Below the pieces are notes generated by a model. The model ran no database searches and was not told the DNA's origin. It saw only the letters and a list, made by a program, of their open reading frames with translations. DNA of 64,000 nt from Neospora caninum Liverpool (taxonomy: Eukaryota; Apicomplexa; Conoidasida; Eucoccidiorida; Sarcocystidae), in contig NC_018391.1 in the NCBI RefSeq assembly GCF_000208865.1, positions 1-64,000 on the forward strand, written 5' to 3'. Both the position numbers and the translations under genes were made by a program. Of the stretch, positions 24,841 through 36,700 are shown piece by piece. Positions within the stretch are counted from its first letter, which is position 1; each line of letters starts with the position of its first letter.

Positions 24841-25539
24841 AATTGGAGCAAAAACACAGGGCTTTGCGCCGAGGGGAAGATGACCGAAACCAATACCACG
24901 TAGTTCCAGTGAAGCTCAGAAGCACCGGCACGCGCCTGCGGTGAGCCGGATGTCCAGCATTCCGGACGAGCGTGGATGAAACGTCCAGCACGCATTTTCC
25001 TGTTTTGCGCTTGCGGTCATTGGCACACACTTGTGTGCTGCGGAACCACTCTCAGACCCCCGGCAGACACACGGATTGGTTTCATTCTGGAGAGTCGAAT
25101 GGCGCTGTTACGTAGGAGTCGACTCTCTCGATATCTCACGGCTGCTGGCACTTTGAGATTATCTCGTTTCCCGAGGTGTCTGACTGATGCAAAGCAAGCG
25201 TGACCACCGGGATCCTCCACCAGCACGAGTCCGAGCGTGCGCCAGGCACAAAGCTTTGGCTTCCTTACCTCCTCCACGCTCGACTGCCTGACGCCATACT
25301 GTCACGAAGCTTCCATGGGCTCCAGCAGAGGGGATGGATCCCTCACAATCGCCTTCGAAAGGCTTCTCGACGCTCGACGATGGCGATTTCTTCTGTCCCA
25401 TCACGGCGGGTGGGGTCATTGCATCGGAGACTCCCTAGACACCGTAGGCTGCCACCAGGAACGGCAGACAGTCAGACTACGACGAGAGTCACAAACAGTT
25501 GCTGCAGCTTCCTCATGTCTAGTCTGCAGACAAACTCTC

Positions 25540-25639
25540 NNNNNNNNNNNNNNNNNNNNNNNNNNNNNNNNNNNNNNNNNNNNNNNNNNNNNNNNNNNNN
25601 NNNNNNNNNNNNNNNNNNNNNNNNNNNNNNNNNNNNNNN
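25540..25639. other. Assembly gap of 100 N
   Basis: Exactly one hundred undetermined bases, the conventional placeholder for a gap of unknown size. The right flank begins with a G-run (TTGGGGGGGGGGGGTGGGG), a likely cause of the sequencing break. The true distance between flanks is unknown. Confidence 0.98.
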
Positions 25640-27145
25640 TTGGGGGGGGGGGGGTGGGGTTCGAACCCTGGATTCTCCCAGTAGACACGGATCGTTTGGG
25701 TGATGAAAGGAAGACCGAAGAAGGGGCGGGAAGACGAAGATTGACCGGTGTGGAGCTCAAAAGAGATCCAGACTGACGTAATGTCCGGCAAAGAAGAGAT
25801 ATACCTGTGGAAGGAGGGATGATAGGCGAGTATGGGCCCCAGCGCAAAGTTGCTGGTGAGTCGCTACGATAACCCAAAAGGCATCTTCCACTAACCACGG
25901 GAAGACAACGAACCAGTGGAGAACACAACTTTGCAGACACGAAGAAGAAGCAAAGCGGAGCGGACGCTCCGAAAGTAAAGAAGAATGGTTGGCTTCTGTG
26001 TCCCGATTATATTGACATTTTACCGGGCAAGCTGTCGGGGTCAAGAGCGCATGCAACCAGCGTACCGGGCTAAAAGCACGATGAGGCCGCAGCGAGAACT
26101 CAGGAGCTCCGGTTCAGAAAAGTAAGCCACCTCAAGTTCCGAATAACGTTGCCATGTAACAAAAAGTGAAAGAGCCGTCTGCAACTCGCCCATGTTTAGT
26201 TCTTCTGCAGGGGTGTATCCCAGCATCGTGGGTCAGCATGTCCCAGCCGCTAGGCCCCAACACTAAGATGTGAGAGGGACAGCCGAGCTCCCCCTTTGTC
26301 GTCGTTCTACCATGCTTACAGTGTTTCGTTCTTCAGCAAACTTTTGCTGCACTTTATCACCTGAATACTCGCCGGTCGTTTCCTATTTTTGCATTCGTCC
26401 CTCTGGACAACAAGTTATCAACGGTTTCGGGTGCCTAAAGTTTGCGAACATTCCATTCAAGGACCGAAGGACATGATCGCATACCTAGAGTATGTCGCCT
26501 CACAGCAGCTGTGTTTGCCTGGTTGCGCGCAGTGCACTTTACCGCAGCATTAGGTGGTTCTTCCTCTCACCACGTGCCTAGCCGACTCAGCCAGCGCCTG
26601 GTGTCCACAGAAAACAGTGCAAACTCTCAACGGCGACACCGAACGTCTGCAAAGGTCTACAATTTCCCCCAGCAGGCGGTGCACGTTTCACTTCTGCTTC
26701 AGTTTGTTGTTAGTTTAAAAGTATAAGGTCTATAACATGAAGTTTCTTCGCCAGTTTACCTGTTGCGACCGTAGTTTGCCGCGAGTAGCCCCCGTGCTGC
26801 GGGGGTTATCCGTTGCGCTGCTGACACGACTGCCACATATCCATGGGATGTAGTCGAATATTCCCGCTGTTGCAGCACATACGAGGCAGACGTGTGCCCG
26901 TGGGATAAGAACTCAGACCGCACGGTGGGGTCGCAAGCGTGCGAGGTACATGGTGGCAAGCTTCACTTGCAAATCTTTGCTGGGCAGTGCGACCCTCTGG
27001 CGTCACAGTCTTGTGGCACATGCTTCTTTCCGAGTCAGTGGTGACAATTAATAGGTAACGGGAAGAGAGAGGAGCTACCAGACTTCTTCAGGAGACGTAT
27101 TTGGTTTCCAGGTTCACCCACGCGGCCAAAGTGGCACGAACCACG

Positions 27146-27388
27146 ATGTGGATCAGTCGTTGTACGGTTCTTTTGACTGTTCTATGTTTATCTCTGTCAA
27201 ATGCAACCGCTTCCTCCCAGATCCTGAAAAACAGCGATTCTCGTATCAGCGCCTGCCCAGCTCCAATCGAGCATACGGACTGCGGCATTATTGCCATGTC
27301 CATTCGATGCCGGCCAAACGTTAATGCTGTGACGTCTGTCGCACCTAGAGACGGTTTCCGCAGCAAGTTGTGTTTTAGGGTTCACTGA
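27146..27388 (+). CDS. Possible small secreted protein or first exon
   Basis: An 80-codon frame beginning at ATG 27146. The start MWISRCTVLLTVLCLSLS followed by NATASS has the shape of a cleavable signal peptide: a short basic start, about 12 hydrophobic residues, and small residues at the cleavage site. The mature part would have about 55 residues with four cysteines. A longer in-frame start exists at 27101. No clear splice donor or downstream partner was found, and the minus strand is also open here (27088-27366). This may be chance. Confidence 0.22.
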   Translation: MWISRCTVLLTVLCLSLSNATASSQILKNSDSRISACPAPIEHTDCGIIAMSIRCRPNVNAVTSVAPRDGFRSKLCFRVH

Positions 27389-29521
27389 TGAAAGAGGTGA
27401 GCCTCTATGAAATTGACGACATGCTACGAAGCGCCACAGGCAGTCCCAGACCAGCCTCACGGTGCTGTCACGCTTCCGTTATGTTGTCACGGTCCAGGCT
27501 ATACAGAGTACTTCAGCCCCGATGCTCTCCGCGGGAATAACGTGGATTTCCAGACCCACAATCAACGGAGAAGCCAAGAGGCGCCATAAACTCCAGTTGC
27601 ACCGATGTTTGCTTAAGCTGGTGTTGTATCAACGAAAAATCACCGCCGTGGGACCACACAAAGTGTAGGCGGCCAAAGTAAAGTGCGTGTTTTGCACGTC
27701 CTGAGCGCTGAGATGTACATTAGGGCTGTAGCGTTTCGGGGTCTTCAGGTTTTCCGAAGTGCTGGTGGGTCCGTCTCTGTGACTGGAAGGAATCCTTCCA
27801 CGACTAACGTTAACGAGACAGCGAAGGGCGAGCGCAAAGGCCACACCGGGACGCAATTGTGTAATCTCAGCGGCTCTCTTTCCTCCCAACTGGGAAAAAT
27901 TCAGCAACAGGAAAGAAATTTTTGACAGGGGCACTCGGTACCTTCCGATATGTTTGCCGCTGTGTACGGCGCAGACACACTACTCTGCAGTACTGCGGCA
28001 GCGTGCTAGCATTTGCACACCACGTTCGCGAAGACAAAACATGAGCAAACGACGGAAAAGTGCATGGTTGTTGTCTGTGTGTACCGACCAGATAAACCAA
28101 GATTACGCGTCGGGTATCGGTTACGCAACGATGACGCAGCCGCTCGTGTTTCGGAAGGGCGAGCTTAGGTGGTCTGATCCCGTGGAGACACAGAGACGTC
28201 TCCCTTCGGATCTCCTCCCTACCGGAAGGCGGCTCAGATTCGCGCGAAAAAAGCTATTGTACGGTTGCGTGCCACATGCTTAGAAACCTTTAATCCCGTG
28301 GGGGCGGTTTGGTGCGAGTTCCGGTTGTTGAATCGGCAAGTTGGCATCATTCGGGAACACCGCGCGACTCGCTTCGCTTTCCCGTGCGCAGAACGCCCAC
28401 AGACACCAAACTCCTCTGGACCACGAATAAACTCGGGCTGAGAAATATCCGTGCGTTTTCAGGTACTTTTAAATCTCGTCCGTCGAAACCGCCGATGGAC
28501 AAGACCGAGACCCTTCAGAAGGCTCTCCGCCCGGTCCGTTTGGTGGAACTTTGCTCCAGCAGCTCTCCCAGCGCTGTCTCTGTGTGTCTAGCGTGAATGG
28601 CATGATTTTGGTGTCCGGCACAAAACTGGATGGAGGGACCTCACCAACTCGCCAGTTTCTTCTGTCACTTGGAAACCGTTCAACCGTGTTTTCCGTATCT
28701 CACTTTTGTTGATAATGTGGAACACAAAAATACTAAGTTGGTAAGCAGCGACAATCTCTCTTGAGGCGTGCAAAGCTGTGCACGGAGTGGAGTGTAAGGC
28801 ACGCTTGCAAAGATGCTGCAATTCGTTCGTACAGAGCCTAAGAGTTCTCTTCCTCCCACTCCAGCCAAACGGACGATTTATTCCCGGCGACGGTGCGAAT
28901 AAAATGGACGGAACTCCACTGCATTCAGCACTTTGTGCAGGAACTGCTTCCGTCTTCCCCCCCTCGCCGTGCCCGCTGAATGACGGTACGGGCTGCCCAG
29001 ACGGCCGTTTGTTTCCGCACCGTGCTCGTCCCGTTTCGTCCCATTTTCAGACCGACACACAGAGGAGGTGTTAGTCCTTCTGGTGCTTCTTTCTGAACAA
29101 CGTTTGAGCGGTATTCGCCAAGTTACACCTGTGAACTTTCATTGTCTAAGAAGGGGAGACGGGGCTCGAGCTGCCGCCCCGCGCGTTTTTGGGGTCATCC
29201 GTTCGTGTGCCTCATGCTCCGTTCATCATCCGAGAGGAGCCGAAGCCCTGTGCATTTTCCATTTCCGACCCCTCCTGGCCAGACTGCCTGTGGGGAAAAA
29301 GAGTCCCTGGGGTGCTTTTCTGAGACACCCATGTTTTTGTCACCCGTGCGGCGGTTCTCTGTTAGAGCCTGTCGCCTTTTAACTTTACAACCACAGCTGA
29401 ACCCCTCAAAGGCGCGATTCCCTTTTTCGCCTGCGCACCGACGTGTGTGCGTGGTTCTGAAAGCAGCTTCTATCCTTCCGACCATGGTCTTGCCACGAAG
29501 ACCCGTCGCCGTAGATCCGCC

Positions 29522-32056
29522 ATGGTGTACGGAATTGTGATCTTCGCGACTGAGGGCTCCGTGCCACTGTTCTCGTCGTTTTATACTCCCGAAGGAAACG
29601 ACGAGCAAATGCGAAAGCGGGAACAGGTGAGCGACCGGAAACGTCTTTCGTTACCACGCGTGTCTGACTCACCCAACTGGGATCGCCGCCAACCGTGCTG
29701 ACCCATTCTTCGCCACAACCTCCAAGATGCGGAGTGTATGTTTACAACGGAAGACCGTTTCTCGGCCGTCGACTCGCCTGTCTGCAGCAGCTTCCCCTGT
29801 TCAGTCGTGTTCTGCCCCTAGACAAGTCTCGCTTCTCGGGTGCGTTCGTGAATAGCACTATGTAAACCGACCCAAACCTTCGGGCCTCACCTGCGCGTAC
29901 CCGTTGTCAGAAATTCGCCCGCGCAGCCCCTTTGCGCCGCATGCGCACACTATCGAGTGCCGTTGGCGTTAGGCGCGCTTGTGGTGTTTTTTGTCTCAGG
30001 CTGTCATTCGGCGCGTGGTCGAGGACCACCTTTTTCAGGTGCAATGCACTCGAGACGTTCTCTTGGCGTGTACCCCCTCGCCCCCCGCTCCACCGTCCTC
30101 AACAGCTTCTACAGGTTCTTCCTCGTTAACCATTAATCCCTATGGAGGAAAGCGGCTCACCGGAGCAGGAGCGGGGAGCCGTTCGTGGCTCGACGCCCCG
30201 CATCACCCCGCCGGAAACGGCGCTGCAGGGACAGCTGGAAAGGCAGCGGAAGCCGAGAGTATGAGCGCTCCTGGAGGCGTCCGTACAGCCGGAGGCGGGG
30301 GCGCGGGATTTCGGTGAGTGGCTGCAGCGGAACAGCAAACTGTGGCGCACAGTGCACGAACCCTGCCGCAGCAAACTTTCTCTTTTTTCCAGCGAGAGAA
30401 ACCGAACGCCGGGTGACCGGTTTGTTCGTTTTTTTCCCCTTGTTGCACGTTGAAGCAGCACTGTCCCTCTCTACCTTCGGAGGACCTCAGCACTCTCGCA
30501 AGCGAACGCGCGGTGTTTTTTCCTTTCGTGTCCTGCGCACATTTCCCTCTCCGTGTAGCTCGGATTCTGCCGCGGCCGTGTTCAGCTCCTCTCCGCGGGG
30601 CTTGGACGGTTCCGCATCTCAGACGCCCGTCCTGCGCTCTTCTGTGTGCGTTGCCTCCCTACATATTCCTCCCGCGTCGCCCACAGCCGAAAACCTCGAG
30701 GCGGTCCAGAGCCTTCGGCCCTTGAGGCGGCAGAGGCTGCTGCGAAAAGACGAGAAGCCGCCGTGACTGCAGCGAACATCGCGGCTGCGGAAGTGATGGA
30801 AGGCGTTCTGCTCCTTCAGCGCTCTTCGCTCTTCGCGTCGCCAAAGGTCGTGGTCTGGAAGCACGTCGAGAGGTGAGACAACCAGAGATCCCCGTCACCA
30901 GAAAAGAACGCCGAATAGCCGAAACCAGAAGCACCAGTGAGGGAACACAGAAATCCCACGCGAACCCCCAGACTAGCGGGACCGACAGCACCTGGAAAGG
31001 TCCCGACCGCGAGAGGGAGAAGACGGCACGCAAGACAGAGACATTTGAAGCACGAAGGTGCGTTTGCCTGCGTTGCGTTGTCTGTTCGGACCCATCGCCG
31101 ACGTCGGAACATGTGGAGGGAAGGCGGCAGTGGTAGAACAACGGAACGATGGAGAGACGGGTGTCTTGGCTGTGTGGGGAAACCTAGCGACACACTTCGC
31201 GCTTCCGTCTTCCCAAATCCTCAGTCTGCGAGTTTGAGTGTTCCTTTCGGTTTTGCGCCCCCGTGTGTCTGGATTCCAGCATAAGCTACGCTCTGATTTG
31301 TGGCGCGGTGGATAATATTCTGCTTGGCGCGAATTTCCTCACTCTGTTTATCCATTGCCTTGCCGAGAGCTTCGCCAGCGATAAGATCATCTCGACTCAG
31401 CTCTTTGCTCAACAGGTACGACCTGTGCGAACTTGTGGTACTTTCGTGACCCGTTCGCCTGCCATGCAGCCTTGTCGAATTGCACCTATTCGTGTAGAAG
31501 GATGCGCGTGTACAGATTGGTAAAGGACTGTTTCCAAGGCGGCTGTTCCTGTGAAGGTGACGCCATGAAAGGCACCGTCGTTTGGCAGCGACACTGTCGA
31601 CGACCGTAGAAGATCTTAGCAGTTGGTGCCTTCACAGTGAATGAGGTGAATGGATCAGAAGTCAAGGGCGAGACCACGTTCACCTGGGGAAGCAGCTGAG
31701 CCATAGACGTGCGCGGCGCGCTGTGTCTGATCTTGCGATGCCTCTCGCGCGTTCGGCCCTGATCTTGTATAGACAGTCTGTTGCCCGGAGAGACTTTCCA
31801 AGTTCCTGGAGCTAGCAGACAGTCGTGAGACCTGCTTCGTTCCATGCCTGTTCCTTGGTTCTCCAGTTGTTGAGTCGGCCTGACCTGATTCTTCTCGTCC
31901 TCCACTTTCTGCTTCCCGGTAGGTCCGAGTGTTACCCTGCACGACTGCATGCAGTCCCCAGTTGGGGGCACACCGCGTCCAGAAGCTGCCCGACTGCGAA
32001 AATGCATCCGACAGATTTGCAGAAGTTGTACGCTAGTGTGGTGTCTCGCGCCCTAA
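29522..32056 (+). CDS. Adaptor small-chain (longin fold) protein, AP-5 sigma-like
   Basis: Exons are 29522-29626, 30000-30313, 30687-30872, 31280-31415, 31867-31918 and 31962-32056, giving about 295 residues. All splice sites are GT-AG and in phase. The start MVYGIVIFATEGSVPLFSSF is a typical longin first hairpin and resembles the MVHAFLIHTL start of human AP5S1. After MRKREQAVIRRVVEDHLF comes an 80-residue Gly/Ala/Ser-rich insert (about residues 60-140). The second half reads SPKVVVWKHVESISYALIC, then AVDNILLGANFLTLFIHCL, then PDLILLVLHFLLPG. This matches the order and spacing of VVW, AL, ENLLL and the FLPHG element of AP5S1. AP-5 works with SPG11/SPG15-type partners on late endosomes in animals. 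The terminal exon is tentative: reading through the last proposed intron gives an alternative end at 32106. Alternatives are another adaptor sigma or a longin trafficking protein. Confidence 0.6.
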
Positions 32057-33717
32057 GGGCGCCACGAAGGCGTCGCTGTGGAAAACGACACGTCTCCGTG
32101 TTCTAGCCGAACAACTGTCGGCTGTGTCTCGTTCAGGGTAGAAAGATGAACTTTGTATGTGAGAAAAACGCGTCAGTGCATAAGTGTATAATCCCGTTTT
32201 TGTTGCATGCGTTCATACGGACGTGCGAATTTCTCAATAGTGGGTCTTCAAACGCGCATGAAAGAACCATTTGTTCGTCTGTAGGCATCTATTCAGGTCT
32301 TCTCGTGCTGCGTGTGTTTCGGTGCCCTCCGATTGGCCACTCTGTCTCATCACATAACGCACGAGTGGCTGAAGACATGCTGGGGGCTGCTTTCTGTCGA
32401 CTTTCACAGTCAGCAAATGCAGCTGTGACTGGGTGCAAAGGCTGGCTTCCATGCTTGTGGGACTCCCATTTTCAAAACTGGTAGGTACCAGCCCCCTTCC
32501 ATGTTCAGAACGCGGCCTGAGCTTTCCGGAGTGCTTAGCGAGGGAAATTTGGTTGACCCGGCCCGAGTCTCACCAGGCCGGAAACGGGCTGTTTCGACAT
32601 GTGGCCACGTGCAGACGTAGCTATGAGGTTCTCGTACGGTTTCCGGTTTGTGTGTACGCACAGGCGGGCAGCTAATCTTTATCAACGGCAGTCAGGCGAA
32701 GTTTCTGAAGGGCAAAATCAAGGCGGCCCTGGATCAGAAAAAGGGCTGAAGCGAAGCGCGAATGCAAAACCACCGTTCAAAAAGCTTCGTCCTCGAGGTC
32801 ACGTGTTTCGTCCTTGCCTCGCATCGATCCGCTGTCTTATTTCCCGCTGCTCTCTTCTGTCTCGGGTCTCGTTTATCTGCTGGACTGTTGGATCCTGTTT
32901 TGGCTCGGTGACTCCTGGGCGGAATCGGGTTTACGTGCTGCCTCGCGCCGATTATTTTCCTTTGAGACATCACTGACCGCCTCGTTGGGGAGTGTGAAAG
33001 CGGCTGCACATTTTCAGCGAAGAGCAGTTCTCGTTTGAGAAAGCGGCCCACCATAAACACACACCCGAGAACACTTTAACGTAACCAGCCACTCGCATGC
33101 GCCTCGGGGAGTGAAAGTAGAGGCCTCTGCGCTGGTGTTCCCCGTTTCGATCCTCCCCGCGTTCTGCCTCGCGAGCGTTTCGCTGCCACACTGCCATCGG
33201 CGAGGGGGAGGAGTGAAATGCGGCGCACCTCGCGCAGAGTTTACAGACACCAGAGAGGAGTGCAGGAGGTTCGTACCAAGCATCTGGCCAGCCGCGACGC
33301 GTTTCTCTTTTGGTAGCTAAGCATGCACGAGACGATCTCAGTATCTCCCGAACCGTTTACCCAATTCGTTTCTTGCCTCAGCACGGACACGCAACCGAAC
33401 TCAGAACCTAACTGGTTGCCCGAGACTCTGCTGAGCTGTTGTTCGGGGCGAAAAAGGAGCCTGCAGCACCAAAATTACGATTACTCTTTGATCACCCGTC
33501 ACCATGCCTCGAGACCACGGAAGAGAGCAAGTTCTCTGCTCTGACGCCAGCCTCTTCTGGGGCAACAGACTTGCATGGTTGTGATAAAAAACAACGCCTA
33601 GGCGAAAGCTCTTCATATCCGACTACACACGGCAAAACCCTAGAACTATATTCGCCTCTCCAAGCCAATCGTTTGCGCAGCGCCCCACACGCAGAGGGGA
33701 ACAGGCAGGAATGGTCT
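32057..33717. other. Convergent 3' intergenic region
   Basis: This lies between the 3' ends of the AP-5 sigma-like gene (+) and the RAP-domain gene (-). It should hold both 3' UTRs. Only short, unsupported frames are present on either strand. Confidence 0.6.
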
Positions 33718-36700
33718 TCAAGCTGGAGCGCGCTCAGTTTCCAGACTGGGGGAGATCCTGCCCTCCGTTTCTTCCGCGTCCCACGCCTGCGGTTGCCTAG
33801 GGGGCGGTAGGAGCAATCTAGCGCGGAGGCTTCTTTCTCGGGAACTCAGATCCTCTTCCTTCGCCCGTTCATCTTTCGCTGCCAAGGAAAAGTCTTCTGT
33901 CCGTGCACCGTAGCCTTCACCGCACTGGACCGGGGTGAGCAGCTGCAGCCAGACGCGAAGCCTGTCGTCAGCGATGGCTTTGAATGGCGCTCGCGGGTGG
34001 TGACAAGGAAGCACTTCAAGTGGATACAGCAGGACGTTTTGCGCGGCACTTTCAAGTTTGCCTGTCGCCCAGCCCGCCAGAACTTCCGCAACGCGCCGAT
34101 GGCCAAACCGCCCCGCATGCAGAGTCTGGCCCACCAGGACGCCGGCGAGCCGGCCGTCGGACACAAAGTGAGACGCGCCGCCAAACGACCGCTTCGCGTT
34201 TTTCCCGCCTTGCCTCGGGAGCTTTGTCTGTTTGCCTTCGTGTGAGACGGCGCCGGCACGACGGGAAGACGCACGGACGGAGGCCGAGTCTACAAGGTGG
34301 AGAAAGTGAAAGGCAGGCGCCTGGTTGGGGGGACAGGCGGCGAGAAGCCACAAACGCGGGTCGGTCAAAGACAGCACGGCGTAGATCATAGGCTGGTGCG
34401 TGAGAAGCAGATACGAAGGAGACAGCGACCACGACGGCGCCGAGGCAGGGGAAGGGGCGTCTCTCGCAGGCCTTGAACCGCCGCGCTCGTCCCCTCCACA
34501 AGCCGGTCCGCTCCCCGGCGAGTCAGCCACCCGCAGGGGACTTTCATCGCGTCCGCCAGCGCTCGCAGGATCGCGCGTGCCTTCGCTCTGACCTGCTCGT
34601 GGTCGGTTTGTGGTGGGCTCGCCGGCTCGCTCGTGAAAGACGCCTTTCCGTTCATCCTTTCCACGGTGCATGCAGAGCCGCAGTTGAGGCTGCGGGTACC
34701 CCAGGCGCTCCAAATGGAACTGCCGCTCTGTCGCCAGGGCATGCAGCCACTGCAGATGGATCGGAAGACGCTGCGGCCGCGAGACACACGCCTCGAGCTT
34801 CTTCTGAAGGCACAGAGCCCGCTGAAGAACGGAGGCGTCGACGCTTTCCTCCGGCCCCGCTGGCAGCGCAACTGAGGCCGACTCCGGCGGCGGGCTGCCG
34901 TTCTCTGAGAGGCTAGAAAGGGAAGCAGTTCCGGAGTCGGCGCGAGAGACCTCCGTGGCAGGAGACGCAAGCTTCGCTCGCTTCTCCTCCAATGGGGAAA
35001 CGAACGACCGCACTGCCTGTTTCAGAAGGAACGCCTGCTGCTCACTCGTGAGGCCGCACAAGTGATGGCCTTCTCGAGGCTCCGTCGCGCCTTCTGCGTC
35101 CCCGTCTTCCTCGGAGTCCTCGATGTATCTCAGCCGGGGACCAGAACCCGATTTATCGCCCTCCGGAGCGCCGGCTGTCTGAGCCTCCCGCTCTCGCGTT
35201 TCCTCGCCCCAAAGCCACCGTGGCCGAGACGGCGAAGGCATGCACCCAGAGGCTCGAGAACTGACCGGTGTCTCTCGTGCATCCTGACGCGATGCCTCGC
35301 TCCCCGTTCGCTGGCGCGCAGTGGACGAGAGAAGCCTGGCGCGAGGAGCGTTTTCCAGACCTTCAGGAGTCCGCGCGTCGCGGGGGCGGTGCGACAGTGC
35401 AGACCCGTGAGCAGTCTGAAAGAGAGAGGGGGAACTGTGTGTTTCTCTGCCGCGTTGCTTTCTTTCGAGTCCTTGGAAACGCGTTTCCTCCATCTCTCTG
35501 TCCGCGGCCTCCACGTGCTCGGCTGCTCTCGGGGTCTCTCCGTCCTGGGCGAAACGGGGCTTTTCTTCACCCTCGGAGCGCACGTGCTTCCCACCCGACG
35601 TGCGCCGAAAAGCCGCTGCTTCTTCCTCAGAGGCGCCCCGCGCCAAGAGCTCCACGCACTTGACAGTGCCCGCAGCGTAGGCCGCCGGATCTTCCCAGTC
35701 CGGTTCCTTGAACCGAGCGAGAGGCTGCTGGCCCGCTCGGAGCCAGTTACGAGGGAGCGTGGAACGGAGGAAGGCGGCCAGCGACGCCGAGGTTTGCCAA
35801 GGCGGGAAACGGAAAAAAGGCAAGTGCAGACAAGCGACACCGGCGCGCTCGAGTCGGAGTCGCTTCTGCCGCGTTTTCCCGTCGCAGATATATCTGACGG
35901 GGACCACCACGTCGCAGTCACCCGCGCAGTAGACTTCCTCGGCTGTCCACTCTGGGGTGGGGAATTCCTCGAGACGGCCGGTGAGTGTCGCGCCTGTCTC
36001 CCTGTCCACAAGGTCCGACATGCGCATGTGAGCTTGGTAGGATGGCGGCCCGCTGGCGAGGCATGTGATGCTCGACCTCTGTTCCGCTGCGTCGCCTTTT
36101 CCCCTCGCGTCTTCGCGTCTGTGTTCGGCCATGCGTTCGTTCTCCCGTGCAGCCCCCGTCCCCGCGGGGGGGGGGTCGCGCTGGAGCCACGAGAGGAAAT
36201 GGGACGGGCCATCGACCTCGACGGCGAGAGCGCGCTGAGACGCCTTGTGGACGAGGAGAAGATCCACAAATGCACTCAGAGGCGGAGGCAGAAGCAGCTC
36301 TTCAAATATTTCGACTTGGTAGGGATCGAGGACAGCCTGGAGCGCCCAGCGCGCCCGACGTTGAAGCGTCGACTGGATTGGCATCGTCGACAGCGGTCCG
36401 AGAAATCGCCACACTTCCAGGACGCTCGGCGAAATTCCAAGAGACGCCGCGACCGCGACGCATGCGGTTTCCACGGCGGCCAGCGAAGACGCAATCGGGG
36501 CGGTGGACGCCGAGCCGGGGGGGAAGAGGGCAGAAGGCCCCCGCTCCAATTGAGGCGACTCAGACGTGTGCGCAGGCAGGCGACTCGGCGCGGAGGCGAG
36601 GAGAAAGGGAGAAGAGCAGAGACCCGCCGGGGCGGCAGGAGACAGAGACGGCGTCTGAGAAGACCGCTGCGGCGACGTGAAGTTCTGAAACACGAAATCG

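Larger units (their letters stand above)
24841..29521. other. Intergenic, divergent promoter region with assembly gap
   Basis: This separates the minus-strand TFIIIC-like gene and the plus-strand AP-5 sigma-like gene, so both promoters should lie inside it. It contains the 100-base gap at 25540-25639. A possible small secreted frame at 27146-27388 is listed separately. Other short frames (around 25800-26050, 27629-27934 and 28309-28596) show no domain and overlap frames on the opposite strand. The exact 5' end of the TFIIIC-like gene is not fixed; untranslated exons could lie upstream of 24840. Confidence 0.5.

Noticed and set aside
25655..25685. tRNA-like B-box sequence (GGGTTCGAACCC) next to the assembly gap
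   Set aside because: The flanking bases do not form a proper T-stem and acceptor stem, and any 5' half would be in the gap, so it cannot be supported.
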